Source: Pteria penguin
Lineage: Eukaryota > Mollusca > Bivalvia > Pterioida > Pteriidae
Reading direction: 5' to 3'
Assembly: GCA_035048485.1 (NCBI GenBank)
Contig: CM068583.1
Location: 30,631,505-30,695,504, forward strand
DNA length: 64,000 nt
Shown here: positions 46,291 to 56,429 of the stretch, one piece after another
How the letters are laid out: every line of letters begins with the position of its first letter
Position numbering within the stretch: the first letter of the stretch is position 1
The notes under the pieces: model-generated
Databases searched by the model: none
Seen by the model: only the letters and a program-made list of their open reading frames with translations
Told to the model about the DNA's origin: nothing
Position numbers and translations under genes: made by a program

Positions 46291-47232
46291 ATTTGTGCCG
46301 TTCATTGTAAGAACGGGCTATTTCATGCATATTCTATAAGAACAATCAAAGGTAGATTAATAATAACAAAAACGTATGTTATGGAGCAAATTATTGTACT
46401 AGAATCAATGCAAATTAATACTGTTTCATGCCCATTTCGATATAGAGAAATGTCATTTTAGAGCAATTTATATATATTTTTTCACAAATATGACAGAGAA
46501 AAGTTTGGGTTTTTGTGTTGGCTAGAAAAGCCAACATACTATGCTGTCGTGCAGCGTGTGGAAGTTGCAGGCGAACAGCTACTTATTAAATCAACAACAG
46601 TACGCCTTGAGAAATAATTCTCTGTTGTTCGTCAGTGGAACACATTATCCAAATTGATTTATCGAAACAAAACGGCTTTTGAAAAATGCAAATGTGTCTC
46701 TTTATAGAATTTGGGGTTATTCCACATAATTGCATTGTAAATTTCGAAATATTTTTCGTTTGTTTTGAGAAATCGCGTATGAATATATACCATTGTCAGA
46801 CAACTACTGAACTTCTCGTTCGATCCTGTTACGAAAATTCGCATCTATTATATACCTTACTTATTATTGCTTGGGTGCGTTTTGAGAATGAATGATATCT
46901 GAATTTCCTAAAATTAGATAGTTTTGGTCCTGATAAATGTACATACATCTGAATAAAATACAAAGCATATTCTCGAATATCAGTATTTTGACACAATTTA
47001 CTTTTGCGCGATTTGCCTATCTTGTTTCTACTTCCGCCCAGCTGTTTCCTTGAAAAGCTCTCGAAACAGTCACGGACTGCAATTTTGGCAAGTACATATC
47101 AAAAGGTTACAGAGTAAGGTGAAGTTTTTGTAGTGATTGACTCATTTTTTGCCAAGCAGCGATTCTTGACTTAGAAAATTGCTTAGAAATGTCGTTTTCC
47201 AGACTCTCTAGGCTGTTTCATTAGATATTGGT
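46291..47232. other. No gene seen
   Basis: Contains GTTGGCTAGAAAAGCCAAC (hairpin, about 46517-46535), a short inverted word. From about 47070 it contains a repeat (GGCAAGTACATATCAAAAGG ... CCAGACTCTCTAGGCTGTTT) that recurs twice at 48055-48290. Confidence 0.45.
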
Positions 47233-47244
47233 CCGACAGTTGGC

Positions 47245-47959
47245 GGGGGAAACGAAACACTGAAACGGCAGGGTAAACACCGAAACGGCACTTACATACT
47301 CATTATAATGACAATTTTGCCCATTTCCATAATATATAGGCTAAACAACATTGGAAATGCTGTATTTTTTTTTTTAAATTTTGACTTAGAAATAAAAAGT
47401 TTGGTATTTCGAATTTCCTCTGATCGATATCCAATTAATATGATAGTTTCAATTAATTTAAAAGCAATTAACATTTCAATGCATACATGAAAGGTGCAAT
47501 TGCCGAGCAGTTATAAGTAACTGTGCATAATAAAGGATTGTCATGGGAACTTTCGCCAATTATCTTGTAAACAAAAACTTGCCAAATTAATCAAAGTCAC
47601 GCTATTATCCAAATGTTCAAAGTTTTGATATTGCAAATTTATAAAATTTCATTTCTTTAATAATAATACTACTATAAATGCTATAAATTGCGATAATAAG
47701 AATAATGAATGTATACTGGCTATAAACCTCTTCATGACATGAAGACGGCCATTTTCACAACCTGAAATAGCATAGAAAAGAAAGTGCAATAACTATGTCA
47801 ATATGCATCAAATCATAATATAACTTGGTCATTGTATGTATAATATTAATATCTATCATAAAAAAGTTGTCTTTTGTGTCTTTGATTAATAGTAAGTGCC
47901 GTTTTGCTGTTTACCCTGCCGTTTCTGTGTTTAGGGTGCTGTTTCGGTGTTTCAATTCA
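47245..47959. mobile_element. Fold-back element with AAACACCGAAACGGCA arms, 12-bp target duplication
   Basis: An exact CCGACAGTTGGC lies at 47233-47244 and 47960-47971. The left end has GAAACACTGAAACGGCAGGG, TAAACACCGAAACGGCACTT; the right end is the inverted series GTGCCGTTTTGCTGTTTACC, CTGCCGTTTCTGTGTTTAGG and GTGCTGTTTCGGTGTTTC. The arms are therefore short tandem repeats in inverted orientation. The 48 kb repeat copies show what the empty site looks like (GATATTGAACTGAAAGTTGACATGTGAG), supporting insertion. No coding. Confidence 0.75.
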
Positions 47960-48866
47960 CCGACAGTTGGCATGTGAGTACAGATCAATAATTTGCGGAG
48001 CAAGGGAAGCTTTTAGTGATTAGCCTTATTGTTGCAGTTCCTTCACTTAAGAAGTTTTAGATTTCCAGACTCTTTCTGCTGCTTATGCAGATATCAATTT
48101 TGTATGCAAGTACATATCAATAGGTCACAGAGCAAATTTCAGTTTCATAGTGATATCTCATTATTTGCCGAGTTACAGCTCTTGGACTTGGAAAGAAAAT
48201 TCCGTAGAAATTCTAGTTTCCCAGACTTCTTTCTGCTATTTCTTCAGATATTGAACTGAAAGTTGACATGTGAGAACAGATCAGTGAGTATCAGAACAAG
48301 TGAAAGCTTCTTGCTAGTTTACCTGAATTATAGTCAAAACGGCCCAAAAAACAAACTGGCCCACACCAAAACAGCCAAAAAACAAAACCGCCCACACCAA
48401 AATGGCCGAACTTTTTTTTACCAAAATGGCTCAACTTTAAATTTCTTTTTTAAACGGATTTATTTGTCGAAACTTTGGAAATCACTTATTAAATGAATAT
48501 TGAATTTTGTACTGAGGTTGTTAACCACTAAGACATTGGTGTTTCCAGCTCTTGCCACGTGGATGCCACCTCAAGGAAGAGCCAAAAATTTGAAATTTCA
48601 TACGAAGAAATCGAAATAATTGAAAAAAATATCTACGATTATCTAAGATTACACTGTCCTTATAGATAGAAATATATTTTGAAATCAGTAAAACTTGTTG
48701 AACTGCCTTTAGAGTAAAAAAAAATTAATACTGGCATAAACGCTTCCCTGTTTCTGATTACTTTTTCTTCTTATATATCATAATAGTCTCTACAAAATAA
48801 AGGGGCTTGTACTTTGTACTGTGCACATATTTGTTATTGTACATGTATGACTTTTCTCTAATAAAT

Positions 48867-49142
48867 AAGCCGGCATGGCCTAGTGGTATCGCGCTAGACT
48901 CTTGATCGAGAGGCCGGGGTTCTATTCCCGCTCTGGTCATGCCGGTGTCCTGTCTTTCGGATGAGAAAGTAAAACCCAAGGCCCTGGGTCGTGGTATGCA
49001 TGGCATGTTAAAGATCCCTCACTGCTTCGGGTGGGTCCGTTGCAAAGGTCAAAATTTGTATGCCTCGCATCAGACAGATGCCGCCACCATATAGTGAAAT
49101 ATTGGTGGTGTGATGTTAAACAAAAATCAATCAATCAATCAA
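48867..49142 (+). mobile_element. tRNA-derived SINE (family 2), young copy
   Basis: AAGCCGGCATGGCCTAGTGG and GGTTCTATTCCCGC boxes, the body words CTTTCGGATGAGAAAGTAAA and TTAAAGATCCCTCACTGCTT, and a tail of (TCAA)n. It is flanked by an exact 14-bp duplication TTTCTCTAATAAAT (48853-48866 and 49143-49156). Nested in the 2.2-kb fold-back element. Confidence 0.93.
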
Positions 49143-49189
49143 TTTCTCTAATAAATTATGCTACATATATATTTCTTTTCTATTTGTTT

Positions 49190-49193
<4 letters not shown>

Positions 49194-49281
<88 letters not shown>
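49194..49281 (+). repeat. (TA)n microsatellite
   Basis: About 40 TA units after a short GTGTGTGTA start. It accounts for the Ile-Tyr open frame here. Confidence 0.95.
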
Positions 49282-49282
<1 letters not shown>

Positions 49283-49418
49283 TATTAGTTGTGTACATTA
49301 TCTTTATGAATTGCCTACATTTGGGCTAGAATTTACAAAATGATTAATTGGTAAAGCCCTTGGGTGATATTGTACTTTAGATGAAAAATCATTGTAACAG
49401 AAGTTAAGCAACGTCTCA

Positions 49419-49892
49419 TTGATATATATAATTATATATATATACATGTATAAGCAGTCTATCATAGCTGAAATAAATGCATTGTTGAAATGTTCTTTAT
49501 ATAAACACATTATTGATCACGTTACAGCTTTATTTGACCAAACCTATTTATATGCAAAGAAACATATTAACAGTTTGCGCCTTTCGTCACATTGTTCGAG
49601 TATTGAGACTGGGCAATATAAAAATATACCTGTTGAAAGATGTTTATGTAATATTTGTAAATTAGACAGAGAGGACGAGTTTCATTTTATTTTGAAATGT
49701 CCCGCTTTTGAAAACATAGGAATTAAATATTTGAAAAATTGTTATTATAGAAGACCCTCCATCTTCAAATTAGTTCAACTCCTGAGTTCCAATAACACAA
49801 AGGAACTTTGCATTTTTGGTAAATTTCTAAAATGTGCTTTCAAAATTAGAAGTACTTTAAGTCATAATGAAGACTTTAGTCACATTTTATAG
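49419..49892 (+). pseudogene. LINE ORF2 C-terminal fragment (5'-truncated)
   Basis: The open frame of 157 codons encodes HINSLRLSSHCSSIETGQY, then RCLCNICKLDREDEFHFILK-CPAF (C-x2-C...H...C zinc-finger-like motif) and PSIFKLVQLLSSNN-TKELCIFGKFL. This is the C-terminus of L2/CR1-like ORF2 proteins. The RT and endonuclease are missing upstream, where the sequence turns into TA-rich DNA. The reading frame is intact over this stretch, so the insertion is fairly recent or little decayed. It differs in sequence from the LINE at 8-17 kb. Confidence 0.75.
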
Positions 49893-49975
49893 TTATATAT
49901 TGTACTCTAAATTCATTATGTTGACCTTGACATTATACTATATTATTGTTGCTTATTATATATTTGTATACACTA

Positions 49976-50203
49976 CAGTCCGGTGGAACTTTGAATGCCC
50001 ACTATCCACAGTGGGCAGTCCACCTGAAATTTCAGTGGGCATTAGGAGTGGACATTTACTTGAGCTATCAAGCTGTCCACTTACCTGAATGTTAATTCTA
50101 ACTGGCTCTTACAAGAATGTCCACTGTGTCCAGTGGACATTTTAATGCCCACTTTAAAAATGCCCACTGTGACCAGTGGGCAAATTAAGTTCCACCAGGA
50201 CTG
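49976..50203. mobile_element. TA-flanked MITE, 228 bp
   Basis: It begins CAGTCCGGTGGAACTT and ends AAGTTCCACCAGGACTG, with TA on each side (49974-49975 and 50204-50205). The interior is built of inverted and direct copies of AGTGGGCA and GTCCACT. TA target and CAGT ends fit the Tc1/mariner group. Non-coding. Confidence 0.88.
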
Positions 50204-50521
50204 TACTGTATCTATTGAACTTGAAAATGTTTTCTTAAGTACCTAATAAAATCCCAGAAATAGCTAATCATAATCATTGCTATTATCATTGCATAGCTTG
50301 CACACAATTAACTTTAGAATTAAACCCGTCAAAGGCATATAAATCAATAATGTTTTTATAACTTTCTGAAAATTGCTGCAATTACCGTAAATAGCGAAAT
50401 AAAAAAGTCGGGCCGTTTTATCTATCTTATATAAAGTGAAAAAAGTTTGGCCGTTTTAGTAGTGGATTTGGGCCGTTTTATTTTTGGGTCGTTTTGACCA
50501 TACACCGTTTACCTAGTTTTT

Positions 50522-51150
50522 ACCTCAACTGAACCTTAGGCTCAATGAGCTGTTATCATAGCGTGTTGACAACTTCTCGAGAACCACTAAAGGGAATTTG
50601 ATGCAACTTGGTAAGCATGAAGAACTCATTGTCCCATACAAGTGATTTTTTTAACCAGATCCATCGACAGCAGGAGCAAAAGTAGGTAACAGATGGTACC
50701 CTTGTTTGACAAACTTGTCTCTTTTTTTGTTATCATGATATTCGTTATGTATGATAAGAATTTACAATGAAATTTTTTTTTCACCAGCTCAATCTTAAGA
50801 TATTTTTTATTAAAAAAAAGGGGTGGGGTGGTATTCACACTTTCTTCTTTATTATTCTTATGAACTGTGTGAAGGAATTGGATGAAGCTTAGAAGAATTG
50901 AAATACTTATGACCTCCTATTAAATTTATTTTTTTGTCTAGATCTCTCAATAGGTGGTGCCAATTAACTCATGTGGACAGAATTATGTACCTTGGACTTT
51001 GATCATTTCTGAGAAATCAATAGTTTTCTTGACTTGTCTCATTATCTTACAAATAGTTAATTGTAATTGGTATGTATGTAGACATTTGATAGGTTGCAGA
51101 GTTCATATTTAATAACTCCTTTCACACTAGCCAACACACAGGACTTTCAG
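50522..51150 (+). repeat. Family-H repeat, 5' partial copy
   Basis: CCTCAACTGAACCTTAGGCT, CAATGAGCTGTTATCATAGC is a decayed version of the hairpin start at 30725. AATTTGATGCAACTTGGTAA and GATCTCTCAATAGGTGGTGCC match the internal module. It lies immediately after the 2.2-kb fold-back element. Confidence 0.55.
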
Positions 51151-51764
51151 TCCTTTGATTTTTATTTTGGTAGATAAACTTATGAATTGATACTGATTGA
51201 TTGAAAAAATAACAAGGATTAGGGAAAGCTAAGACTACTTACGAAGCCTTTCATAGTAGCTATAGTAATTAAACAAACCTACTAAAATGATGACAATTTC
51301 ACAAGAAGTACACTTATTTGATCATTTCTGTAATCTGCATCACTGTGATATTACACTGTAATGTGCAGTGGTCTGTCATAAGTCAAAACAACATAAAATT
51401 ACAATAGGTAATGGAGCATTTTACAAAGAAATTTGATAGATATTGCACCCTTCCCCATTTTGCTATAACCTCATTTGTATGTAATATATATTGAATGAAA
51501 TATTTCCTTTTCATGATCAAGAAAGGAATTGATTTGTATGTATATAAGCTTCAAAAGACATTTCAAATCAAAACTGTATTTAGATTCGATATAATAAAAA
51601 AATGCCCCCCCCCCTTTAGGAAAACAAATCATCGTCTCTCATGTCAGTTTTGGCTAGCTCGGGTTGATAAAATGATCCTGTAAGTGCTTCGCCGCAGCAA
51701 TCCTCAAGTTTATACATTGGTATGTTACTGCGCATAAATCGCTTGGATACGGTGAAAATTCAAT
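51151..51764. other. No gene seen
   Basis: AT-rich; a short C-run at 51604-51614. No coding evidence. Confidence 0.45.
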
Positions 51765-52045
51765 ATAATGAAGTGTTTTTACAGTTTCTACAAATTCGTT
51801 GTTAGAACCAAATAGATAAAGAAAATATTTACACAATTTTTTAAAGGAGGTGTAAACCCAGAAATTCCTGACAAGAAATGAAAATGTCACATAAGGTAGT
51901 ACACATGGTGATTAAGTAAAATAGATATTCAGATGAAATTTTGAACAAAAGTTTTTGACAAGTATTTAGAATCATTACAATAATAAGTTTCTAAATAAAG
52001 AATTTTATCAGAATGTGAATTAACATGATGATAATTCCCTCCGGG
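51765..52045 (-). repeat. Flanking direct repeat, left copy (possible coding remnant)
   Basis: It matches 53880-54160 in the same orientation, for example TTTCTACAAATTCGTTGTTAGA versus TTTCTACGAATTTGTTGTTAGA, then CAAATAGATAAAGAAAATAT-like, CAGAAATTCCTGACAAGAAAT-like and AAGAATTTTATCAGAATGTGAAT-like. The minus strand is partly open (KKLCKYFLYLFGSNNEFVET), and the same peptide words recur in the right copy, suggesting an originally coding duplicated segment. Family unknown. Confidence 0.65.
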
Positions 52046-52383
52046 CTTGTAAAATCTTTGTACCCAAAGATTAAATTGTTAAAATATATATATTTTTAAA
52101 TATTGAAAACTATGGGATACATGCACGACAGATAAATGACAAAAACCTTTCATGGTTATGAATGCAATATACATATTATGAAATAGTATCATAAGAAAGG
52201 AGATCAGTAATTGAATAGTATTATGCGTATATTTGATATGTCATTAATATAACAGTGAACTGATAACTAGAGTTTTAAGTCAGTGAAACATTGCAATCTT
52301 GGTAAATTCGTAATGATCATCGTCAAACACTTCCTTGAACTTTAAATACACTTCGATTTCTAGATGACAATGAGTTCAGTCTC

Positions 52384-53343
52384 CTACCGCCTGAGCTGCC
52401 GTCTTTTTGATCTAGATGTTCCTCTTTGGAATTGGTTATTTGGATCAGGAACAAATGGATTAAAATGCTGATTCGTAGTCCAGGTTTGTTGAGGCGGTAC
52501 ATACGACACATTTTGCTGTTGCGTTTGATACAAATTTTGTTGCTGTGTTTGGTATAACACATGTACGGAGGATGGCTCTCGGTTTGAGTCTGGTTTAATA
52601 TTCAAACTATAACATTGTGAATAAACTATGTCCAAATTATCCTCTAAATCCCAAATTTTAGATTCATTTTCATTATTTTTCTCACGTAATTTGTTGTTTT
52701 CGGCTTTAAGGTAATGGATGTTGGATTCCAAATTTTGAATATTGGTTTTCGAGCGTTTTACGAGATTTTCACATCTTTGTTGCATATCGGCTTTTTGATT
52801 TTCTAAACAATCGATCCTTTTATATAGCTCCTGTTTCTCGATCGTCTGAATAAGGCATTCGTTTTCTAAAGCGATACACTTCTCTTTTATTGTTTTGTTA
52901 TCTTTGATGCTGTTATTTTCTCTGATTTGAAGTCGTTTTATTTGTGCATTTAAAATTGAATTCTGTTTTTTCTTCCAACTGCTTTGTCTTGGAGTCTCGT
53001 GAAATATTAATTTTTCCTTTAACTGTTGTTTTGTTTCTCTTAACTCCACTTTGAGAGCCAGATTTGTGTCTAAACACATGAAAAATGCAGTGTTTCTAAG
53101 GATGCCATTGGACTTACTTTGTTTAAAATCTTGTAGCCTCTGTGAATCCCGGAGTTGTTTTCGCTTCAACTTAAGTTTCACTATCGCTTTCTGGGCATGT
53201 TTATATCCACAAGATTGGGTGATTTGTCTGAATTTGTTACAGTAAAAACAGCGTTTCCAGGTTGGATGGTACTGTGTGTCCCAGTATAGTGAATATGTTT
53301 GATATTGTCCATACCATCGTTGCTGTAATGAGTAATTATCCAT
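52384..53343 (-). CDS. Uncharacterised 319-aa coiled-coil protein
   Basis: A single uninterrupted minus-strand ORF. The start context AACAACAATGG is a good animal initiation site. Residues 30-50 contain a small Cys/His cluster (CFYCNK...CGYKHAQK) that could bind metal. Residues about 55-245 are a highly charged coiled coil (KLKLKRKQLRDSQRLQDFKQ at its start; LKAENNKLREKNNENESKIW near its end). Residues about 250-300 are Gln/Pro-rich with a duplicated YQTQQQN motif. The last 15 are basic (SRSKRRQLRR). No family is recognised. The intact frame among so many dead genes argues for a recent or selected gene. Flanking diverged direct repeats (51765-52045 and 53880-54160) could mean a duplicated locus or an old element. 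Confidence 0.6.
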   Translation of the reverse strand: MDNYSLQQRWYGQYQTYSLYWDTQYHPTWKRCFYCNKFRQITQSCGYKHAQKAIVKLKLKRKQLRDSQRLQDFKQSKSNGILRNTAFFMCLDTNLALKVELRETKQQLKEKLIFHETPRQSSWKKKQNSILNAQIKRLQIRENNSIKDNKTIKEKCIALENECLIQTIEKQELYKRIDCLENQKADMQQRCENLVKRSKTNIQNLESNIHYLKAENNKLREKNNENESKIWDLEDNLDIVYSQCYSLNIKPDSNREPSSVHVLYQTQQQNLYQTQQQNVSYVPPQQTWTTNQHFNPFVPDPNNQFQRGTSRSKRRQLRR

Positions 53344-53879
53344 TGTTGTTAAGTCCAGAAGATGCGCGATGAACAGGGGAATAACTCACTTTGCCGCCGA
53401 GGTACAGGGGAACGTCGCACTATCTCCACCATTTATGACGTGAATTTTGTCATAATGTTAATATGTGTATATACGTTGAGGAACGGGGAATGTTGGCGTA
53501 GATGTCGTGAGGCTGACGTTGCCGTATAAACGTAGGTTGTTCCGTATATACGGTATAGAAGTAGAAGTGAAGAGAAAGTCCGATTTTACACCTCAATGCG
53601 TTAACAACAATAGATAATTAGAATACAACAATATCACTGTCGGTAGAGTAAGAAGATATTCTGACGTCCGAACTAAATAAACGATGACCAGTCAGTTGTT
53701 GTCAGTAGCGAGTCTGACTTCCGAACTCAATACTAAAGTTTGCGTTTGAATATGTAAACGTAGACGAAAAAATACAAATAGTTTTATCCTATATGAGCCT
53801 TAAAACAGATGACAGGTATTGGCGGGGGTTAGGACCATAACATATTAATCCGATTACGAAACACTAATTGTGATACAAG
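53344..53879. other. Upstream region of the coiled-coil ORF
   Basis: The 5' flank of the minus-strand ORF. It has two short similar words (GACGTCCGAACTAAATA and GACTTCCGAACTCAATA, about 53662 and 53710) but no recognisable core promoter. Confidence 0.4.
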
Positions 53880-54160
53880 ACATCGAAAGTTTCTACGAAT
53901 TTGTTGTTAGATCCAAGTAGATAAAGAAAATATCTACACAACTTCTTACTTTTTATGGTAAGTAAACAGAGAAGCTGTAAAGCCAGAAATCCCTGACGAG
54001 AAATTAAAATGTCGCATGAGGTAGTAACCATAGCAATTAAGTAAAATAAATTATCATATGAAATTTTCAACATAAGTTTTTGATAAGAATTTACAATCAT
54101 TAGAATGTAGAGTATCTGAATAAAGAATTTTATCACAATGTGAATTTAACATGATGATAG
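53880..54160 (-). repeat. Flanking direct repeat, right copy
   Basis: Partner of 51765-52045, roughly 80% identical by eye, ending ATGTGAATTTAACATGATGATA. The minus-strand peptide has KKLCRYFLYLLGSNNKFVET, a close relative of the left copy's, with an upstream hydrophobic stretch. Confidence 0.65.
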
Positions 54161-54214
54161 TATTCTTTCTATCTCGTACATATGCTGTCTCTATTATTGA
54201 TGGGTCGTCATCAG

Positions 54215-54400
54215 TTCGCGATACTGATTGGCTAACGTAAGAGTGATGCGCGAAATTTGATTTATCAGTTTGAAATACAAAATGTAATCGTTCTTGAAAA
54301 AAGTTTCTTTTTGAAGTACGTGTAATTAAATTATAAGAAATGAGTGTAAAAAAAATTCTGTTTAACGGTTTGTAGACAAAAACCGAGACGCAAACTTTTT
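54215..54400 (-). repeat. Hairpin-containing interspersed repeat, copy 2 (inverted)
   Basis: The complement of 28160-28290: CTGATTGGCTAACGTAAGAG and CGCGAAATTTGATTTATCAG match with few changes. Confidence 0.65.
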
Positions 54401-55350
54401 TTCAGTCATTTCTTAAAAAGATTAATGAAATATTTTATCCAATCAAAGCCACTCATACATTGAAATAATGGCCCCGCTCTCCTACAGAAGATCAGCCAAT
54501 CAAATGTTCCGTTGTTTTATAACCATTTCACACCGTTCCCGGTAATATGTAAAATTTCATTAAAATGTGTTTAATTATGATCTTATACTCATAAATATCG
54601 TTTTTCATTATTTATTTCCACAAAATTATATTTACACCTTTAAGTATTCCTCAGGCATTTATATTCTCGATGTTGGTATGCCATCACTGCCCGTATTGGT
54701 TTACTTAGATACCCGAGGAGGGAATCTGGTTAACATTTTGTGGTAACTCGGGCTTTAACGTAAGCGAAAATACCACTTTAAGCTCTCCTATGTATATTCT
54801 ATAAGATTCTGCTGATAATATACGATCGGAAATGTGTAAAACATGAATTTACTTGTTTGAATGACAAAGTATTTTAATAATTCTCTTTTACCGAAATTGG
54901 GATATGCATTACTGTCTATGGTTAAGTCCGATGCACTATCCAGAAACGAACGCTCGTTATCCAAATTCTGGATGTCCGACTTCAAAAATATGGCCTCGTT
55001 CTTGTATCCAATCAATTCCCATAACTGTCCGGTATCAGCTTTTCTCGAGATATCTCGCGAGTCACGTGAGAAAACTAAGTCTTTCCGACTCCGTAGGAAA
55101 CAGCATAATACATTTATTGAGGAAATCAAATCGAGGTCTATATAAGTGTTTTAATTGGCTATTTAAAATTATAAAAGCAAAAATATCGTCAATGAAGGAC
55201 GTTTCATTTACATGTGTATATATTTATCTGTTTCATATCGTATTCTTTAATTTCGTTTATTATATAAATGTCTTTGTTACATGTCAGACTACTACTACTG
55301 CTGTCTTATTTTATGTGGACATTAAATAAAGAGAATATCTCAATTTTAAG
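54401..55350. other. Presumed intron before the second Ig exon
   Basis: Two opposite open frames of about 95-140 codons overlap at 54788-55329, but neither shows a domain, good codon pattern or splice signals. Confidence 0.45.
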
Positions 55351-55650
55351 AGAAGCCTTCAAAACCAGTAATTGAAAACACCACCAATGACGTCATCATC
55401 GGAAAGGACGTAACGTTACGCTGTAGCTCAAAACAGCAGTCGTCTCCCGACTATGTGACATTTGGTGCGTTGAGTTACACCTGGCTGGTGGATGCAATGC
55501 AAGCAATTCCTTCAAGGTATCGTGTCAATGGTATGACGTTGACAATAATAAAAGTAGAGAAATCTGATGCTCAGAGGTCCATCTCATGTCAGGCATCTCA
55601 AGACAGCAAAACGTCAGAAATGAGCGATTCTCTCAGGATGAACGTTTTAT
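55351..55650 (+). CDS. Ig-like domain exon
   Basis: A 300-bp exon with acceptor TCTCAATTTTAAG and donor TTTTAT|GTAAGT, phase 1 at both ends. It encodes one Ig domain: KPVIENTTNDVIIGKDVTLR-C (strand B Cys), YTWLVDA (core Trp), MTLTIIKVEKSDA and SISCQASQDS (strand F Cys), ending MNVLY. Both disulphide cysteines and the tryptophan are present. The 1-1 phase is typical of extracellular Ig domains and lets it join the exon at 59767 without a frame change (NVL-Y|GPSG junction). Part of a multi-domain cell-surface or adhesion receptor; the exact family cannot be named from two domains. Confidence 0.85.
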
Positions 55651-55815
55651 GTAAGTACAAACATTACATGTTCAGTCAGAGCAATGCAAATATATGAAAT
55701 CAATTTACTGCCTCATAATTTAACGATTTGATAATATTCAGTCGAACTAACATTACTTTATGTTACACTGCAAAGTAGATTCCAGTAATTTGATCGGTTT
55801 ATTGAACTTTCCCAT

Positions 55816-55855
55816 GAGACTATATTACCTGCCTGCAGACAGGTAATATAGTCTC
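55816..55855. repeat. Perfect 16-bp stem-loop
   Basis: GAGACTATATTACCTG, an 8-base loop (CCTGCAGA) and CAGGTAATATAGTCTC, in the intron after the Ig exon. Probably the end of a miniature element. It is not followed by a T-run and there is no reason to call it a terminator. Confidence 0.8.
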
Positions 55856-56429
55856 CGTGACCTATCTAATTCCGAAGCGGAAAAAAAGATGGCGACCGTT
55901 CTGCCATGTTATAGGCTGCACCGGGTGTTTTATTTGTTCTAAGTTAGGCGGTATTATTCTTACTGTGCCAACTGTCGTCTAGTGCGATGTAAACATCCAC
56001 AATGGCTCCTAAAATGTTGCGTCACACAGACAGTGAAATTGAAACAAGTAGGCAGGTGTACAGGCTGATAAAAGTTATCTGTCTCATGTCCTGAAATGTC
56101 ATGTTTCGACTAAGACTAGTATAATATTCAGTTTATTCATGTTGAATAAACCATTTTCAGGTACCGGTATGATCTTTTTTATGGTACAATCCATTTTAAA
56201 ATCCAGTTATGCTCTTAAAGTTATATGTATTGTAAGTTAAACAAGTATGTAAACAACCTGGGAATAAGCACACTCAAAGTACCTGTTCATTTACTGAATA
56301 TATTTGATTAAACACTGAACTGTGTTCAACTACAGGTGTCCTGACGGAACAAATACTCCGCGCAGCAACAAAGTTGAAGCATGCAATAATTCATCCCAAT
56401 ATACATCACTGGTATAAGTCTATTTGAGA

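Larger units (their letters stand above)
48325..50506. mobile_element. 2.2-kb fold-back element with 8-bp target duplication
   Basis: GTTTACCT occurs at 48317-48324 and 50507-50514. The ends are inverted: TAGTCAAAACGGCCCAAAAA near 48331 and TTTTTGGGTCGTTTTGACCA near 50481, followed inwards by repeated AAAACGGCC or AAAATGGCC words (48360-48430) mirrored as GGCCGTTTTA (50412-50480). Inside are a younger SINE (48867-49142), a LINE tail (49419-49892) and a TA-flanked MITE (49976-50203). An 8-bp duplication fits hAT or Foldback-type insertion, but no transposase is present. Confidence 0.7.

Noticed and set aside
51765..54160. LTR retrotransposon around the coiled-coil ORF
   Set aside because: The direct repeats lack TG...CA ends, primer-binding site and polypurine tract, the ORF has no gag/pol motif, and the repeats themselves look partly coding. 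Kept as a direct repeat only.
54788..55329. Opposed 113- and 141-codon frames upstream of the Ig exon
   Set aside because: They overlap on both strands, lack domains and splice context, and look like chance.
55816..55855. Rho-independent terminator
   Set aside because: A strong stem but no T-run, and bacterial terminators are irrelevant in this setting.
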